DNA of 22,396 bases from Acidobacteriota bacterium (GTDB lineage: Bacteria > Acidobacteriota > Terriglobia > UBA7540), in the NCBI GenBank assembly GCA_003224635.1, contig QHZK01000038.1:1-22396 (forward strand), read 5' to 3'. The notes under the pieces were generated by a model. That model made no database searches. It worked only from the letters and a program-made list of their open reading frames with translations, and had not been told where the DNA came from. A program made the position numbers and the translations under genes. How positions within the stretch are numbered: the stretch's first letter is position 1; every line of letters starts with the position of its first letter. Of the stretch, positions 13,702 through 21,199 are shown one piece after another.

Positions 13702-16563
13702 TTAGCGTGAAGGCAGGTAAGGATCGCCTTGCCGGGCCGGCGCCAAGGTCGCGAAGGTATGGACGGATAACGACGCTCCTCGCATCTCAACGGTAACGGC
13801 GCCGTCCGTGTCCGTGCGGAAGATGCGCGCTCCTGCGGCCCGTATCCGTTCAAGGGTCGCGGGACTGGGCGATCGCCTGGGGCTCCCGCTCTCCGCGCTC
13901 AGGATGGCGATCCGGGGCGAGACGCGGGCCAGAAACTCCGGGCCGGAGGACGTCCTGGCGCCGTGGCGCGCGACTTTGAGCGCTTCGCTCGCGAGCGGGA
14001 GCGCGGACCTCGCCAGCTCCTGCTCCACTCTCTCATCGATGTCGCCTGTCAGCAGGACGCTCGAGCCCGCGATCGATATCCGCAGCACCAGCGAATCGTC
14101 ATTGCGGGAACGGCGCGATCGGGAGGGACGATTGGATCCCTCGGCACCATTCGCGACAGGCACGGAAGCCGCTGGCCAGAGGATGCGGACGGAAGCTCCG
14201 CCCAGCGGGAACACCTCGCCCGCGCTCAGCTCCCGCACGGGAATCCGGCGCTCGCGGGTCTTGGCCAAGAGCGCTTCGTAGGCCGGCGAGGACACTGCCG
14301 CCGAATCGTTCCGTGGCCCCGTACGGTAGACGATGGGCCCTTCCCCTGCGCCGGCCGGCGCGGCGCCTTGCCAGACCTCCCCGACGCTGAAGTTTTCGAG
14401 CACCGCGGCGACTCCATCAACGTGAGTGTCATTCGAGCCGGTCAGGACCAACACGTCAAGCTTCTTGACACCACGCTGCCACAAGTAAGGCGAGACGATT
14501 TCTTCGCCCGGGTCCCAACGTCGCTTCCCGAATCTTTCGCGGGCCGCCCCGCCGCGGCCGCACGCGCCCACGAGCATCGTCGTGCGGTCGGGCAGCACCA
14601 CAAACACCCCGTCTCCGCCGCCGCAATCGAGGGCTGTCACTTCCACGACGCCTGTGGGAAGCTGCGGCCGAAACGGGTGGAGCGAAATCAGGATGGCGAA
14701 CGCTCCTGACGCCCCAAGCGAGCCCCAGAAGACTCGCCGCTGCCGGCCCAGCGCGCAGGCGGCGGCAACGATCGACAAGGAGAAACCCCAGGCTGCCCAT
14801 TCGGGCGGTGAGGGAACCCGATACGACAACCAGCGCGGCAAGTTGGGAAAGTCAGTCAGGGCAAACAGGCCCTTCATGACCAGAGCGAGCGCCTTGGCGG
14901 GCCACACCGCGAGAGCGGGCAGCCGCGCTCCCAGCAGCGTGGTCGGCAGGGCAAACGCCAGGACCAGGGTCATCACCGGGATCGCCAGGGCATTCAGACC
15001 GATCCCGGCATAGGTCACGCGGTGGAAAGTCTTGGCCATCGGAAGCAATAACCCAAACTGGAGTACGGCGGAGAAGAGCAGCATATTTACTGTCCAGACC
15101 GCGGCCCGCGTCGGAGCCGTGACCAGGGCTTCGGCAGCCGCCGGATGGCGGCTCAACCAAGCGACTCGAGCCTTCAATGCCGCGGCCATCGCGCGAAGGT
15201 CGAGACGGAACTGGGCGGCGCGCGGTTCGAGGCTGGGATCGAAGTCCACGGCATCGAGTCGCCACAGGGCGCGCCGGTAAGGCTCGGTGGTCCGCTCGAG
15301 GATGGGAACAGCCAGACCGGCGATGAGCAGCGCCGCCGAGAAGGACAAGTCGAACCCGGTCTCGAACAGCCACGCCGGTCTGGCAGCAAGGAGCGCCAGC
15401 GCGGCGAGACCGATGGCGTTCAGGGCGGGCTGCTCGCGGTAGAGAAGGCGAGCCAGCAGATAGGCGCAAATCATGAGCGTGGCCCGCAGCGTCGGCGCGC
15501 GCTGCTCGACCAGCGACGCGAAGCCGAGCAGGAACAACAGGACCAGGCCGGACCGCCAACTCTCACCCAAGCGCAGCAGCCGGAGCAGCGCTTCCGCCAG
15601 CATGGCGAGCAATCCAACGTGCAGGCCGGCAATCACCAGAAGGTGATAGAGGCCCACCTTGCGGAAGTCTTCGATGGTATCGGAATCGAGAGACGAGCGG
15701 TCCCCGAGCAGCACGGCTTTGAGGACAGCTCCGTCGCGGCCTTCGGGCAACCAGGGTGGGTAGAGGCGGTCGATGCTTTGAAGCAGGCGCCGCCGCGCGC
15801 GTTCAGTCAAGCTTGCCACTCCGGCCGGCGGCGCGCCCGGACCGCGGTGGCCCGCGCCAGGACTTGTCCCGTCGGGCGAGAGCCGCCCGCGTCTTTCGAT
15901 CGCCGGCGCACCCCTGATGTTTCCAACCCAATAGACATCTTCGATCGATTCCATCCAACGCCTGAAGTCAAAGCTGCCGGGGTTGCGGTAGACCTGCGGC
16001 CGGCGCAGCCGGACCTCGGCGCTGATGAAATCGCCGTACTTGGGCTCGAGCGCCTCCGCCGCAGCCAGGGACTCGGAGTCCTCGACGGCTTCGAGGCGCA
16101 GGCGAACCTTGCCCGAGACCAAGAGGGCTGGCAGGCGGTTCCGAGGGCCCTCGGCCTCGAGGCGCGTCGCCTCAACGTCGAACTGCGAGCCATAGGGCGT
16201 GCGCTGCGGGTCTGAGATCAGCCTTCCGTCAAGACGCACGGGCTGGCTCAAGTCAATGCCCCCAGTTCCGACATAGCCTCCGAGGTGGCTTACGTGGCTT
16301 GGCGGGAAGCGAAATTCAAACAGCCGCATCCCTGCGGCGCCCGCAAACACAAATCCCGCCAGCGCGAGCACGGTTGCGACCAACTGCCGTCGCGTCCGCA
16401 ACATTACCAGCCCGGCGAGCAGGCACGCGGCGGCGCATCCGAGAAGCACTGGAACAGCCCGGACAGGATCGGCGACGGTCGGGTGGGAGGCGAGCGGGTC
16501 AGGCCGCGCGAGGGCGATCCCTAATGCGAAGCAAGCCGCCAGGGCCAGCAGAGGAGCTTTCAT
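13702..16563 (-). CDS. comEC: ComEC/Rec2 DNA-uptake channel protein with a degenerate metallo-beta-lactamase-like domain
   Basis: A multi-membrane-spanning protein expected to carry single-stranded DNA across the inner membrane during transformation. The order is: N-terminal TM segments and a DUF4131-type soluble part, a competence domain with the conserved LLVIAGLHVG segment and several TM helices, and a C-terminal metallo-beta-lactamase-like domain. In that domain the framework is kept (ALDCGGGDG, VVSPYLW-like VSPYLWQRGV, VLLTGDID, DTDGAV) but the metal ligands are not; see findings. The start is uncertain: ATG 16563 begins a hydrophobic helix (MKAPLLALAACFALGIAL), while the frame stays open to ATG 16668 through a charged stretch. 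Neither has a clear ribosome site. It converges with the FKBP gene. Confidence 0.9.
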   Translation of the reverse strand: MKAPLLALAACFALGIALARPDPLASHPTVADPVRAVPVLLGCAAACLLAGLVMLRTRRQLVATVLALAGFVFAGAAGMRLFEFRFPPSHVSHLGGYVGTGGIDLSQPVRLDGRLISDPQRTPYGSQFDVEATRLEAEGPRNRLPALLVSGKVRLRLEAVEDSESLAAAEALEPKYGDFISAEVRLRRPQVYRNPGSFDFRRWMESIEDVYWVGNIRGAPAIERRGRLSPDGTSPGAGHRGPGAPPAGVASLTERARRRLLQSIDRLYPPWLPEGRDGAVLKAVLLGDRSSLDSDTIEDFRKVGLYHLLVIAGLHVGLLAMLAEALLRLLRLGESWRSGLVLLFLLGFASLVEQRAPTLRATLMICAYLLARLLYREQPALNAIGLAALALLAARPAWLFETGFDLSFSAALLIAGLAVPILERTTEPYRRALWRLDAVDFDPSLEPRAAQFRLDLRAMAAALKARVAWLSRHPAAAEALVTAPTRAAVWTVNMLLFSAVLQFGLLLPMAKTFHRVTYAGIGLNALAIPVMTLVLAFALPTTLLGARLPALAVWPAKALALVMKGLFALTDFPNLPRWLSYRVPSPPEWAAWGFSLSIVAAACALGRQRRVFWGSLGASGAFAILISLHPFRPQLPTGVVEVTALDCGGGDGVFVVLPDRTTMLVGACGRGGAARERFGKRRWDPGEEIVSPYLWQRGVKKLDVLVLTGSNDTHVDGVAAVLENFSVGEVWQGAAPAGAGEGPIVYRTGPRNDSAAVSSPAYEALLAKTRERRIPVRELSAGEVFPLGGASVRILWPAASVPVANGAEGSNRPSRSRRSRNDDSLVLRISIAGSSVLLTGDIDERVEQELARSALPLASEALKVARHGARTSSGPEFLARVSPRIAILSAESGSPRRSPSPATLERIRAAGARIFRTDTDGAVTVEMRGASLSVHTFATLAPARQGDPYLPSR

Positions 16564-16582
16564 GACTCGGATTGCACTATCC

Positions 16583-16602
16583 GCCGGCACACAAGGCGTG
16601 CC
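16583..16602. other. Small hairpin upstream of comEC
   Basis: The sequence GGCACAC-aag-GCGTGCC contains near-complementary arms (one mismatch) just 20 bases before the preferred comEC start. It could affect translation if the upstream part is untranslated leader. It lacks a T-run, so it is not an obvious terminator. Confidence 0.3.
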
Positions 16603-16659
16603 CTTCCTTTCTAGCTGCTTGTGGATTGACCGCGTTCGAGTAGCGCCCATTTTGAGCTG

Positions 16660-16690
16660 TTGCTGCATTGCTAGCGTGATGCTATTATAT
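16660..16690. promoter_or_regulatory. Candidate bidirectional AT-rich promoter
   Basis: The minus strand has a perfect TATAAT (16689-16684), which would start transcription towards comEC. The plus strand has TATTAT (16683-16688), 17 bases from a weak TTGCTG (16660-16665), which would start very close to the ATG at 16696. No strong -35 is seen for the comEC side. This is the most AT-rich spot in the region. Confidence 0.4.
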
Positions 16691-16695
16691 TAATT

Positions 16696-16905
16696 ATGCG
16701 CAAGAAGGAATTAAGCCTCGCCGAGGCGGCAAGTCAGCTTGCCGAGGTCATCGAAGGGTATCTCGAAAAGTTGCCCGAACCCGAGCGTGCAACCAGACGC
16801 CGCGCGTTTCATAAAGCCGTTTCTAACGCCCTCGGAACTCCCGCCAGAGGCGCAAAGCGTTCAAGAACTCGCGCGACCCGTCTTTCAGCCCTGCGCTCCG
16901 AATAG
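16696..16905 (+). CDS. Small hypothetical protein
   Basis: A 69-residue frame directly after an AT-rich promoter-like patch. The first 45 residues look genuinely coding (LAEAASQLAEVIEGYLEKLP, then a charged helix), predicting two amphipathic helices; the last 25 residues are Arg/Ser/Thr-rich and resemble antisense or read-through composition. No Shine-Dalgarno precedes the ATG, and a leaderless start is possible. Its 3' end overlaps a minus-strand small ORF by 83 bases. Family not recognised. Confidence 0.4.
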   Translation: MRKKELSLAEAASQLAEVIEGYLEKLPEPERATRRRAFHKAVSNALGTPARGAKRSRTRATRLSALRSE

Positions 16906-17032
16906 CCTCCATAAAGGCTCGCTCATCTCCGCTCTCAAGCAATCGGCGTAAGTCCCGAAGCAGGTTCTGCCGCTGGCGACGCGTCTTCATGTCCACAGGG
17001 CGACGCCCACGGCTCTTCTCCTCGATCATCAC
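16823..17032 (-). CDS. Small hypothetical protein downstream of rlmD
   Basis: A frame of 69 residues that opens with GTG then ATG 5 bases after the rlmD stop, so it is probably translated from the same message. Another in-frame ATG at 16990 begins a more compact protein. The C-terminal part is a convincing helical domain (NLLRDLRRLL, ERAFMEAIRSAGLKDGSREF, LNALRLWREF). It is basic overall. I recognise no named family. Its end overlaps the plus-strand small ORF. Confidence 0.55.
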   Translation of the reverse strand: MMIEEKSRGRRPVDMKTRRQRQNLLRDLRRLLESGDERAFMEAIRSAGLKDGSREFLNALRLWREFRGR

Positions 17033-17037
17033 GTCTT

Positions 17038-18366
17038 CTAGGTCACCGTGAGCCTCGCCAGCGATTCGATGTGGAAAGTTTGCGGGAAGAAATCAAACAG
17101 CTCTACCGACTCGAGCCGGTAGCCGCGCTCGACGAGATAAGCGAGATCGCGAGCCAGCGTGGGCGGGTGGCAGCTCACGTAATGGATGCGCTGGGGGCGC
17201 ACTCCCGCAAGCAGCTTTAGCGCCGGCATCCCGACGCCCGCGCGCGGCGGGTCCAGGACTGCCAAGTCGGGCTCGGCCCGCGCGAAGCGGCGCAGGAAGT
17301 CGAACGCGGATTGCCGGACAGCGCGGACGTTCGAGAGCCCGTGCGCCTGCGCATTCGCGGCGAGGTCGGCGGCAGACCTCGGATTAGATTCGACGGCGAT
17401 GACCTGGCCGAAGCCACGCGCGAGGGGAAGCGTGAACAAGCCGACTCCCGCAAACAAGTCCAGCGCCAGCGCGTCGCGGTTCGCCGGGGCGGCGTCCACC
17501 CCGCCGCTGGTCGCCGCAGTCACCAGCTCCGGAAGCAAGAATCGAGACGCCTGAAAGAACGAGCCGTGGCTGACCTGGTAGCGGAAATCACCCACCGCAT
17601 AAGACAGCGCCGGCTTGCCAAAGACCCGGAACGCCCGGCCGCGCTCGATCGCAACACTCGTGACTCCCGGCAACAGGCGGAGACACTCCTCGGCCAGCCC
17701 GCTCCAGCCTTGGTCATCGAAGGCGCGCGCCCGATCGAAGCTGCCGCGCAGCGTAATGCTGACTTCTTCATCGCGATCGTCCGCAAGCAGCTCGATTTCA
17801 CTGAACGGGGCGACCCCGGCGAGACGTTCGGACCAGTCCGGGCGGCGCAGCTCGGCCAGGATCGCGTTCAGACGCGGCGACAGGATCAGGCAGGCGTCGA
17901 TGGGAACCAAGCGGTGGGACTCGGCTTCAAAGAAGCCCAGCCGAACTTTGCCGTCCGGCTGAAGAGCTACCTTCAGTTGGGCCTGATTGCGGTAATTCCA
18001 CGGGTGCGCGGCGTAGACCGGAATCTCAGCGTCCCAGGTGGCCGTCCCGATGTGGCCGATGCGGCGGAGCGTCTCGCGCAGGGTTTCACGTTTTGCGGCG
18101 CTCTGGAGCTCCGGGCGCAGGTGCTGGTACTGACATCCGCCGCAGCGCCCGAAGTACGGGCACGGGGGCTCGACGCGTTCCGGGGCCGCCTCCAGAATAC
18201 GCAGAGGCCGGGCGTGGATCACACCCTTGGCGGTGAGCGCCTCCTCGACCTCAAGGCGTTCGCCGGGAAGGGCGCGAGGTACCAGCACGACGCGGCCCTG
18301 ATAGTGTCCCAAGGCCTCACCGCCGTAAACGAGTTTCCGTGCAGTAAATTCAAAGCTCAAGGGCAT
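17038..18366 (-). CDS. rlmD: 23S rRNA (uracil-C5)-methyltransferase, RlmD/RumA family
   Basis: A 442-residue SAM-dependent RNA uracil-5-methyltransferase. An N-terminal TRAM (OB-fold) domain is followed by four cysteines for a [4Fe-4S] cluster (C69, C75, C78, C159; segment CPYFGRCGGC). The methyltransferase domain has DLFAGVGLFTLPLA (SAM loop), VLDPPRAG and a catalytic cysteine near residue 399 in VSCHPPTLARDL; the family usually has SCNP, so Asn is His here. RlmD modifies 23S rRNA at U1939 in E. coli; RlmD versus related RlmCD/TrmA-like enzymes cannot be separated with certainty by eye. It sits late in the valS-birA-coaX run, 55 bases after an unrecognised gene. Confidence 0.88.
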   Translation of the reverse strand: MPLSFEFTARKLVYGGEALGHYQGRVVLVPRALPGERLEVEEALTAKGVIHARPLRILEAAPERVEPPCPYFGRCGGCQYQHLRPELQSAAKRETLRETLRRIGHIGTATWDAEIPVYAAHPWNYRNQAQLKVALQPDGKVRLGFFEAESHRLVPIDACLILSPRLNAILAELRRPDWSERLAGVAPFSEIELLADDRDEEVSITLRGSFDRARAFDDQGWSGLAEECLRLLPGVTSVAIERGRAFRVFGKPALSYAVGDFRYQVSHGSFFQASRFLLPELVTAATSGGVDAAPANRDALALDLFAGVGLFTLPLARGFGQVIAVESNPRSAADLAANAQAHGLSNVRAVRQSAFDFLRRFARAEPDLAVLDPPRAGVGMPALKLLAGVRPQRIHYVSCHPPTLARDLAYLVERGYRLESVELFDFFPQTFHIESLARLTVT

Positions 18367-18394
18367 CGCTCGGTCCTCAACTCCGAAGACGGGT

Positions 18395-18418
18395 CGCTGA
18401 CGGCTGATCGCTGATGGC
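18395..18418. repeat. Heptad tandem array, CGCTGAC type
   Basis: Units CGCTGAC, GGCTGAT, CGCTGAT run at 7-base steps in the 55-base gap between rlmD and the gene upstream of it, just past that gene's stop codon (18424-18422). Confidence 0.65.
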
Positions 18419-18421
18419 TTC

Positions 18422-19213
18422 TTAAAAGTAGAACAAGCTCAATCGCGGAATGCCGTAGTGTTCGTACAAACGCTTCTTCTGAAACTGCCGCTCTACGGAT
18501 TCAATTTGGGCGGCGGTCATTTCCTGGCGACAGCGGACCAGGCCGCGTTCGGCTTCCTGTCGAATCTCGGCCAGCAACTCGACCGGCGCGGCGCGAGTGA
18601 CGGAAGCCGTCAGCTTATCTTCCACCGCCGAAAGATGGTTCTCAAGGTCCTGCAGGGACAAGCCAGGGCCTGCCCCTGCGCCCGGGTTTGCCGCTGCCGC
18701 CGCTTGTTCGCCCGCCAGCTTCCGCAGGCCCGCGGCCGCTTCTCCAAGATCGTGCGCCACGGGCGGCTGGCCCTTCTCCTGCCAGTAGCGGCCCGCCTCA
18801 TCCAGGATCTCGGCGTTCCGATTGAGGTAGCCTTGGATTTCCTCCGCCGTGAACTGCGCCCGGTCGGCGTTGCTTCTGCTCTCCCGATTGCCTCCGCCTT
18901 CCACGAGTGAGGTCTTCAACTCTTCAGCGGCCCGCATAACGGCCTGTGTACAGTAGGCCAGGCTGTTAATTTTCTCGAAAGGCCGCGGCCGCTTCGCGTA
19001 TTTCGTGAAGGCGCGCTCGATGCCGTTGAGCGCCGCCTCAAGCGGGATACGCGCTTCCTTCCAGGATTCGATGAGCGCCCAGTCGAGGGGGGAAAGCAGC
19101 GTCGCAGTGCCGCGACACTTGCGGAAGCACTCCTCGATTTCGGTGAAGTAATTGAAGTAGTTTTCCAAATCCTCGAACCCCGCCTGGCCGCGCGAGTCAG
19201 CCTGTTTGCGCAA
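18422..19213 (-). CDS. Conserved-looking helical protein of unknown function
   Basis: A 263-residue, mostly helical soluble protein without signal peptide. The N-terminal half (ENYFNYFTEIEECFRKCRG, then LLSPLDWALIESWKEA and INSLAYCTQAV) reads like a compact conserved domain. A Gly/Ala-rich linker near residues 165-185 is followed by a second helical part ending in KKRLYEHYGIPRLSLFYF. The start is a TTG at 19213 with GAGGG a few bases before it; no ATG is available near the N-terminus. It lies 58 bases after coaX and before rlmD, so it is probably co-transcribed with core genes. I do not recognise the family and assign no function. Confidence 0.7.
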   Translation of the reverse strand: MRKQADSRGQAGFEDLENYFNYFTEIEECFRKCRGTATLLSPLDWALIESWKEARIPLEAALNGIERAFTKYAKRPRPFEKINSLAYCTQAVMRAAEELKTSLVEGGGNRESRSNADRAQFTAEEIQGYLNRNAEILDEAGRYWQEKGQPPVAHDLGEAAAGLRKLAGEQAAAAANPGAGAGPGLSLQDLENHLSAVEDKLTASVTRAAPVELLAEIRQEAERGLVRCRQEMTAAQIESVERQFQKKRLYEHYGIPRLSLFYF

Positions 19214-19271
19214 GCCCTCAGGACCCCGTGCACTGCTAAGATGCGCGCGAGACGCCCGCGCTCCCGCAGGA

Positions 19272-20057
19272 CTACTTGTGCCGCGCGCGCGGGAGGTTGC
19301 GCTCGTAGATGATCCTCAATCCCTCGAGGGTCAGCGACGGGTCCACCGAAGGCTTGTGTTTGGAAGCTCCTGACACGAGTGACGCCTGCCCGCCGGTCGA
19401 AATCACTTTGGTCTTGTCACCCAGCTCCGCGCAAAGACGGTCGAGGAGGCCGTCCACCAGTCCGACCGCGCCGTAAAACAGGCCTGACTGCATGCTGGCC
19501 ACGGTGTTCGAGCCGATCACCCGCTGCGGCTCGCGGATCTCGACGCGCGGCAGCCGCGCCGCGTGCTGGAAAAGCGCCTCGGAGGAAATCCCGATACCCG
19601 GCGCGATCACGCCCCCCAGGTACTCGCCCTTTTCCGAGACGGCATCAAAGGTAATGGCCGTGCCGAAATCGACGATGACGCAAGGGCCGCCGTACTTTTC
19701 AAAAGCTGCGACGCTGTTCGCAATCCGGTCGGCGCCCACCTCCAGCGGATTATCGTAGTGGATGGCGATGCCCGTCTTCGTTCCGGGCTCGAGAAAGAGC
19801 GCCTGGATATGAAAATACTTCTCCGCCATTTCCTCGAGCAGCGCGTTCAGCGGCGGCACGACGCTCGCCACCATGATCCCCGAGATGTCGCCCGCCTCGA
19901 TCCCGTCCAGGTTAAAAAGGTTGCGAATCAGGATGCCGTACTCGTCGGCGGTCTGAGCGCGATTCGTGGTCAGCCGCCACTGGGCCTTCAGCGCCTTACC
20001 CTGAAAGACGCCCAGGACGGTGTTCGTGTTCCCCACGTCGATGACGAGAAGTTTCAT
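19272..20057 (-). CDS. coaX: Type III pantothenate kinase
   Basis: A 261-residue ASKHA-fold kinase that makes 4'-phosphopantothenate, the first committed step to coenzyme A. The phosphate-binding DVGNTNT (residues 7-13), GADR (108-111, pantothenate site) and DFGTAITFD (130-138) motifs are intact, as is the GGVIAPGI segment. The length is normal. The start ATG directly follows a heptad array. The gene lies downstream of birA in a run with valS; clustering of coaX with birA is common in several phyla. Confidence 0.95.
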   Translation of the reverse strand: MKLLVIDVGNTNTVLGVFQGKALKAQWRLTTNRAQTADEYGILIRNLFNLDGIEAGDISGIMVASVVPPLNALLEEMAEKYFHIQALFLEPGTKTGIAIHYDNPLEVGADRIANSVAAFEKYGGPCVIVDFGTAITFDAVSEKGEYLGGVIAPGIGISSEALFQHAARLPRVEIREPQRVIGSNTVASMQSGLFYGAVGLVDGLLDRLCAELGDKTKVISTGGQASLVSGASKHKPSVDPSLTLEGLRIIYERNLPRARHK

Positions 20058-20060
20058 CTT

Positions 20061-20078
20061 AGTTGTCAGTTGTCAGTC
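20061..20078. repeat. Heptad tandem array just before coaX
   Basis: AGTTGTC, AGTTGTC and a degenerate AGTCGCC run in 7-base steps. On the coding strand the array occupies the positions where the coaX ribosome-binding site should be, only 3 bases before the ATG. Confidence 0.7.
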
Positions 20079-20136
20079 GCCAAAACGAATCGATAGGGGA
20101 ACCGGCAGGACCTATGTCGCGTGGACAGCGTTCTGC

Positions 20137-20183
20137 GACTGACAACTGACGACGGACAACTGACGACGGACAACCACTGACAG
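20137..20183. repeat. Heptad tandem array between birA and coaX
   Basis: Units ACTGACG and ACGGACA alternate in 7-base steps (a 14-base higher-order repeat), about six units in all. With the array at 20061 it makes up half of the 131-base gap. Confidence 0.8.
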
Positions 20184-20188
20184 CTTGA

Positions 20189-21187
20189 TTATTTTACTTC
20201 GATTACTTCGCCCGCAACCAAGGACTCTTCGCGGCCGTCGTCCCGGCGGACCTTGAGGGCCCCGCTTGGCTCGAGGCCCAGCGTCGTGGCCAGGAACTCG
20301 CCCGAGTTCGCAAGCACGCGAATCCGTTTCCCCTTGGCGTAGGTTGATCGGGCGGTCCACCGCTCGATGATCGGGGCGTTGCCGGACTCGAGCAGCAGGC
20401 GGTAGTGCCGTTCGAGCTCTTTCAGCAGGGACACCAGGACTTGGGCGCGCGCGTAAACCTTGCCGGTCTCGATTCGCAGCGAGGTGGCGATCGCCCCGAG
20501 CTCCGGCGGCATCTCACGATGGTTCACATTGATGCCAATCCCGAGCACGACCGAGTGCAGGCGGTCAAGCTCCGCGTTCATCTCGGTCAGGATGCCACAC
20601 ACCTTCTTGCCGTTGATCAGCAGATCGTTCGGCCAGCGGATGTCGACAGGCAGGCCCGTGGTCGAGCTTATGGCCGCGTGTGCTGCGACCCCGGCCATAA
20701 GCGTAAGCGCCGGGGCGGCCGCCGGTGAAAGCGGCGGGCGCACAATCACAGAAGAGTAAATGCCACTCGATTTTTCCGAGTACCAGGTCCGTCCGAAGCG
20801 ACCGCGTCCTGCCGTCTGCTCCTCGGCCACGACCACGGTGCCGTGAGCCGAACGGCCCTTGTCAGCCGCGGCCAGCGCCAGCGCCACGTCGTTCGTGGAA
20901 CCGATCCGAAAATAGTGGATGACCTTGTGCCCGATCTCGGCGTCGCCCAGCTCCCGCCGGACCAGGCTGGGCACAAGAAGGTCCGGGAGCTTTTGCAGTT
21001 GATACCCGCTCGACGGGTGCCCCTTGATCTCAACGCCCAGCGAGCGTAGCTCCTCAATCCACTTCCAGACGGTGGACCGCGTCACTCCGATCTCGGAGGC
21101 GATCTTGGGCCCCGGCACTACCACCGTGGCGTTCGTCACCAATAAGTGAATCAACTTGTCGATCCTGCGGTCGGTGGCTCGGGGCAT
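20189..21187 (-). CDS. birA: Bifunctional biotin-protein ligase / biotin operon repressor
   Basis: A 332-residue class II biotin-[acetyl-CoA-carboxylase] ligase. An N-terminal winged helix-turn-helix (KIASEIGVTRSTVWKWIEEL, residues 28-47) indicates DNA binding and repression of biotin genes. The catalytic domain has GRGRFGRTW (127-135, biotinyl-AMP loop), WPND (184-187), KKVCGIL (193-199) and GIGINVNH, and a C-terminal SH3-like domain. ATG 21187 lies 12 bases after the stop of the upstream valS-frame gene, so they form an operon. Its ribosome site is weak (CGGAAT). Confidence 0.95.
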   Translation of the reverse strand: MPRATDRRIDKLIHLLVTNATVVVPGPKIASEIGVTRSTVWKWIEELRSLGVEIKGHPSSGYQLQKLPDLLVPSLVRRELGDAEIGHKVIHYFRIGSTNDVALALAAADKGRSAHGTVVVAEEQTAGRGRFGRTWYSEKSSGIYSSVIVRPPLSPAAAPALTLMAGVAAHAAISSTTGLPVDIRWPNDLLINGKKVCGILTEMNAELDRLHSVVLGIGINVNHREMPPELGAIATSLRIETGKVYARAQVLVSLLKELERHYRLLLESGNAPIIERWTARSTYAKGKRIRVLANSGEFLATTLGLEPSGALKVRRDDGREESLVAGEVIEVK

Positions 21188-21199
21188 ATTCCGGGGCTC

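Noticed and set aside
15145..16215. Plus-strand open frame of 356 codons opposite comEC
   Set aside because: Composition (Q, R, E-rich, repetitive) and full overlap with recognisable ComEC domains mark it as a shadow frame.
17311..18414. Plus-strand open frame of 367 codons opposite rlmD
   Set aside because: The opposite strand encodes an intact methyltransferase with iron-sulphur and SAM motifs; this frame has no domain features.
206..20183. Heptad arrays as CRISPR or direct-repeat att sites
   Set aside because: Units are only 7 bases and directly adjacent, with no spacers of CRISPR size and no cas or integrase genes in view.
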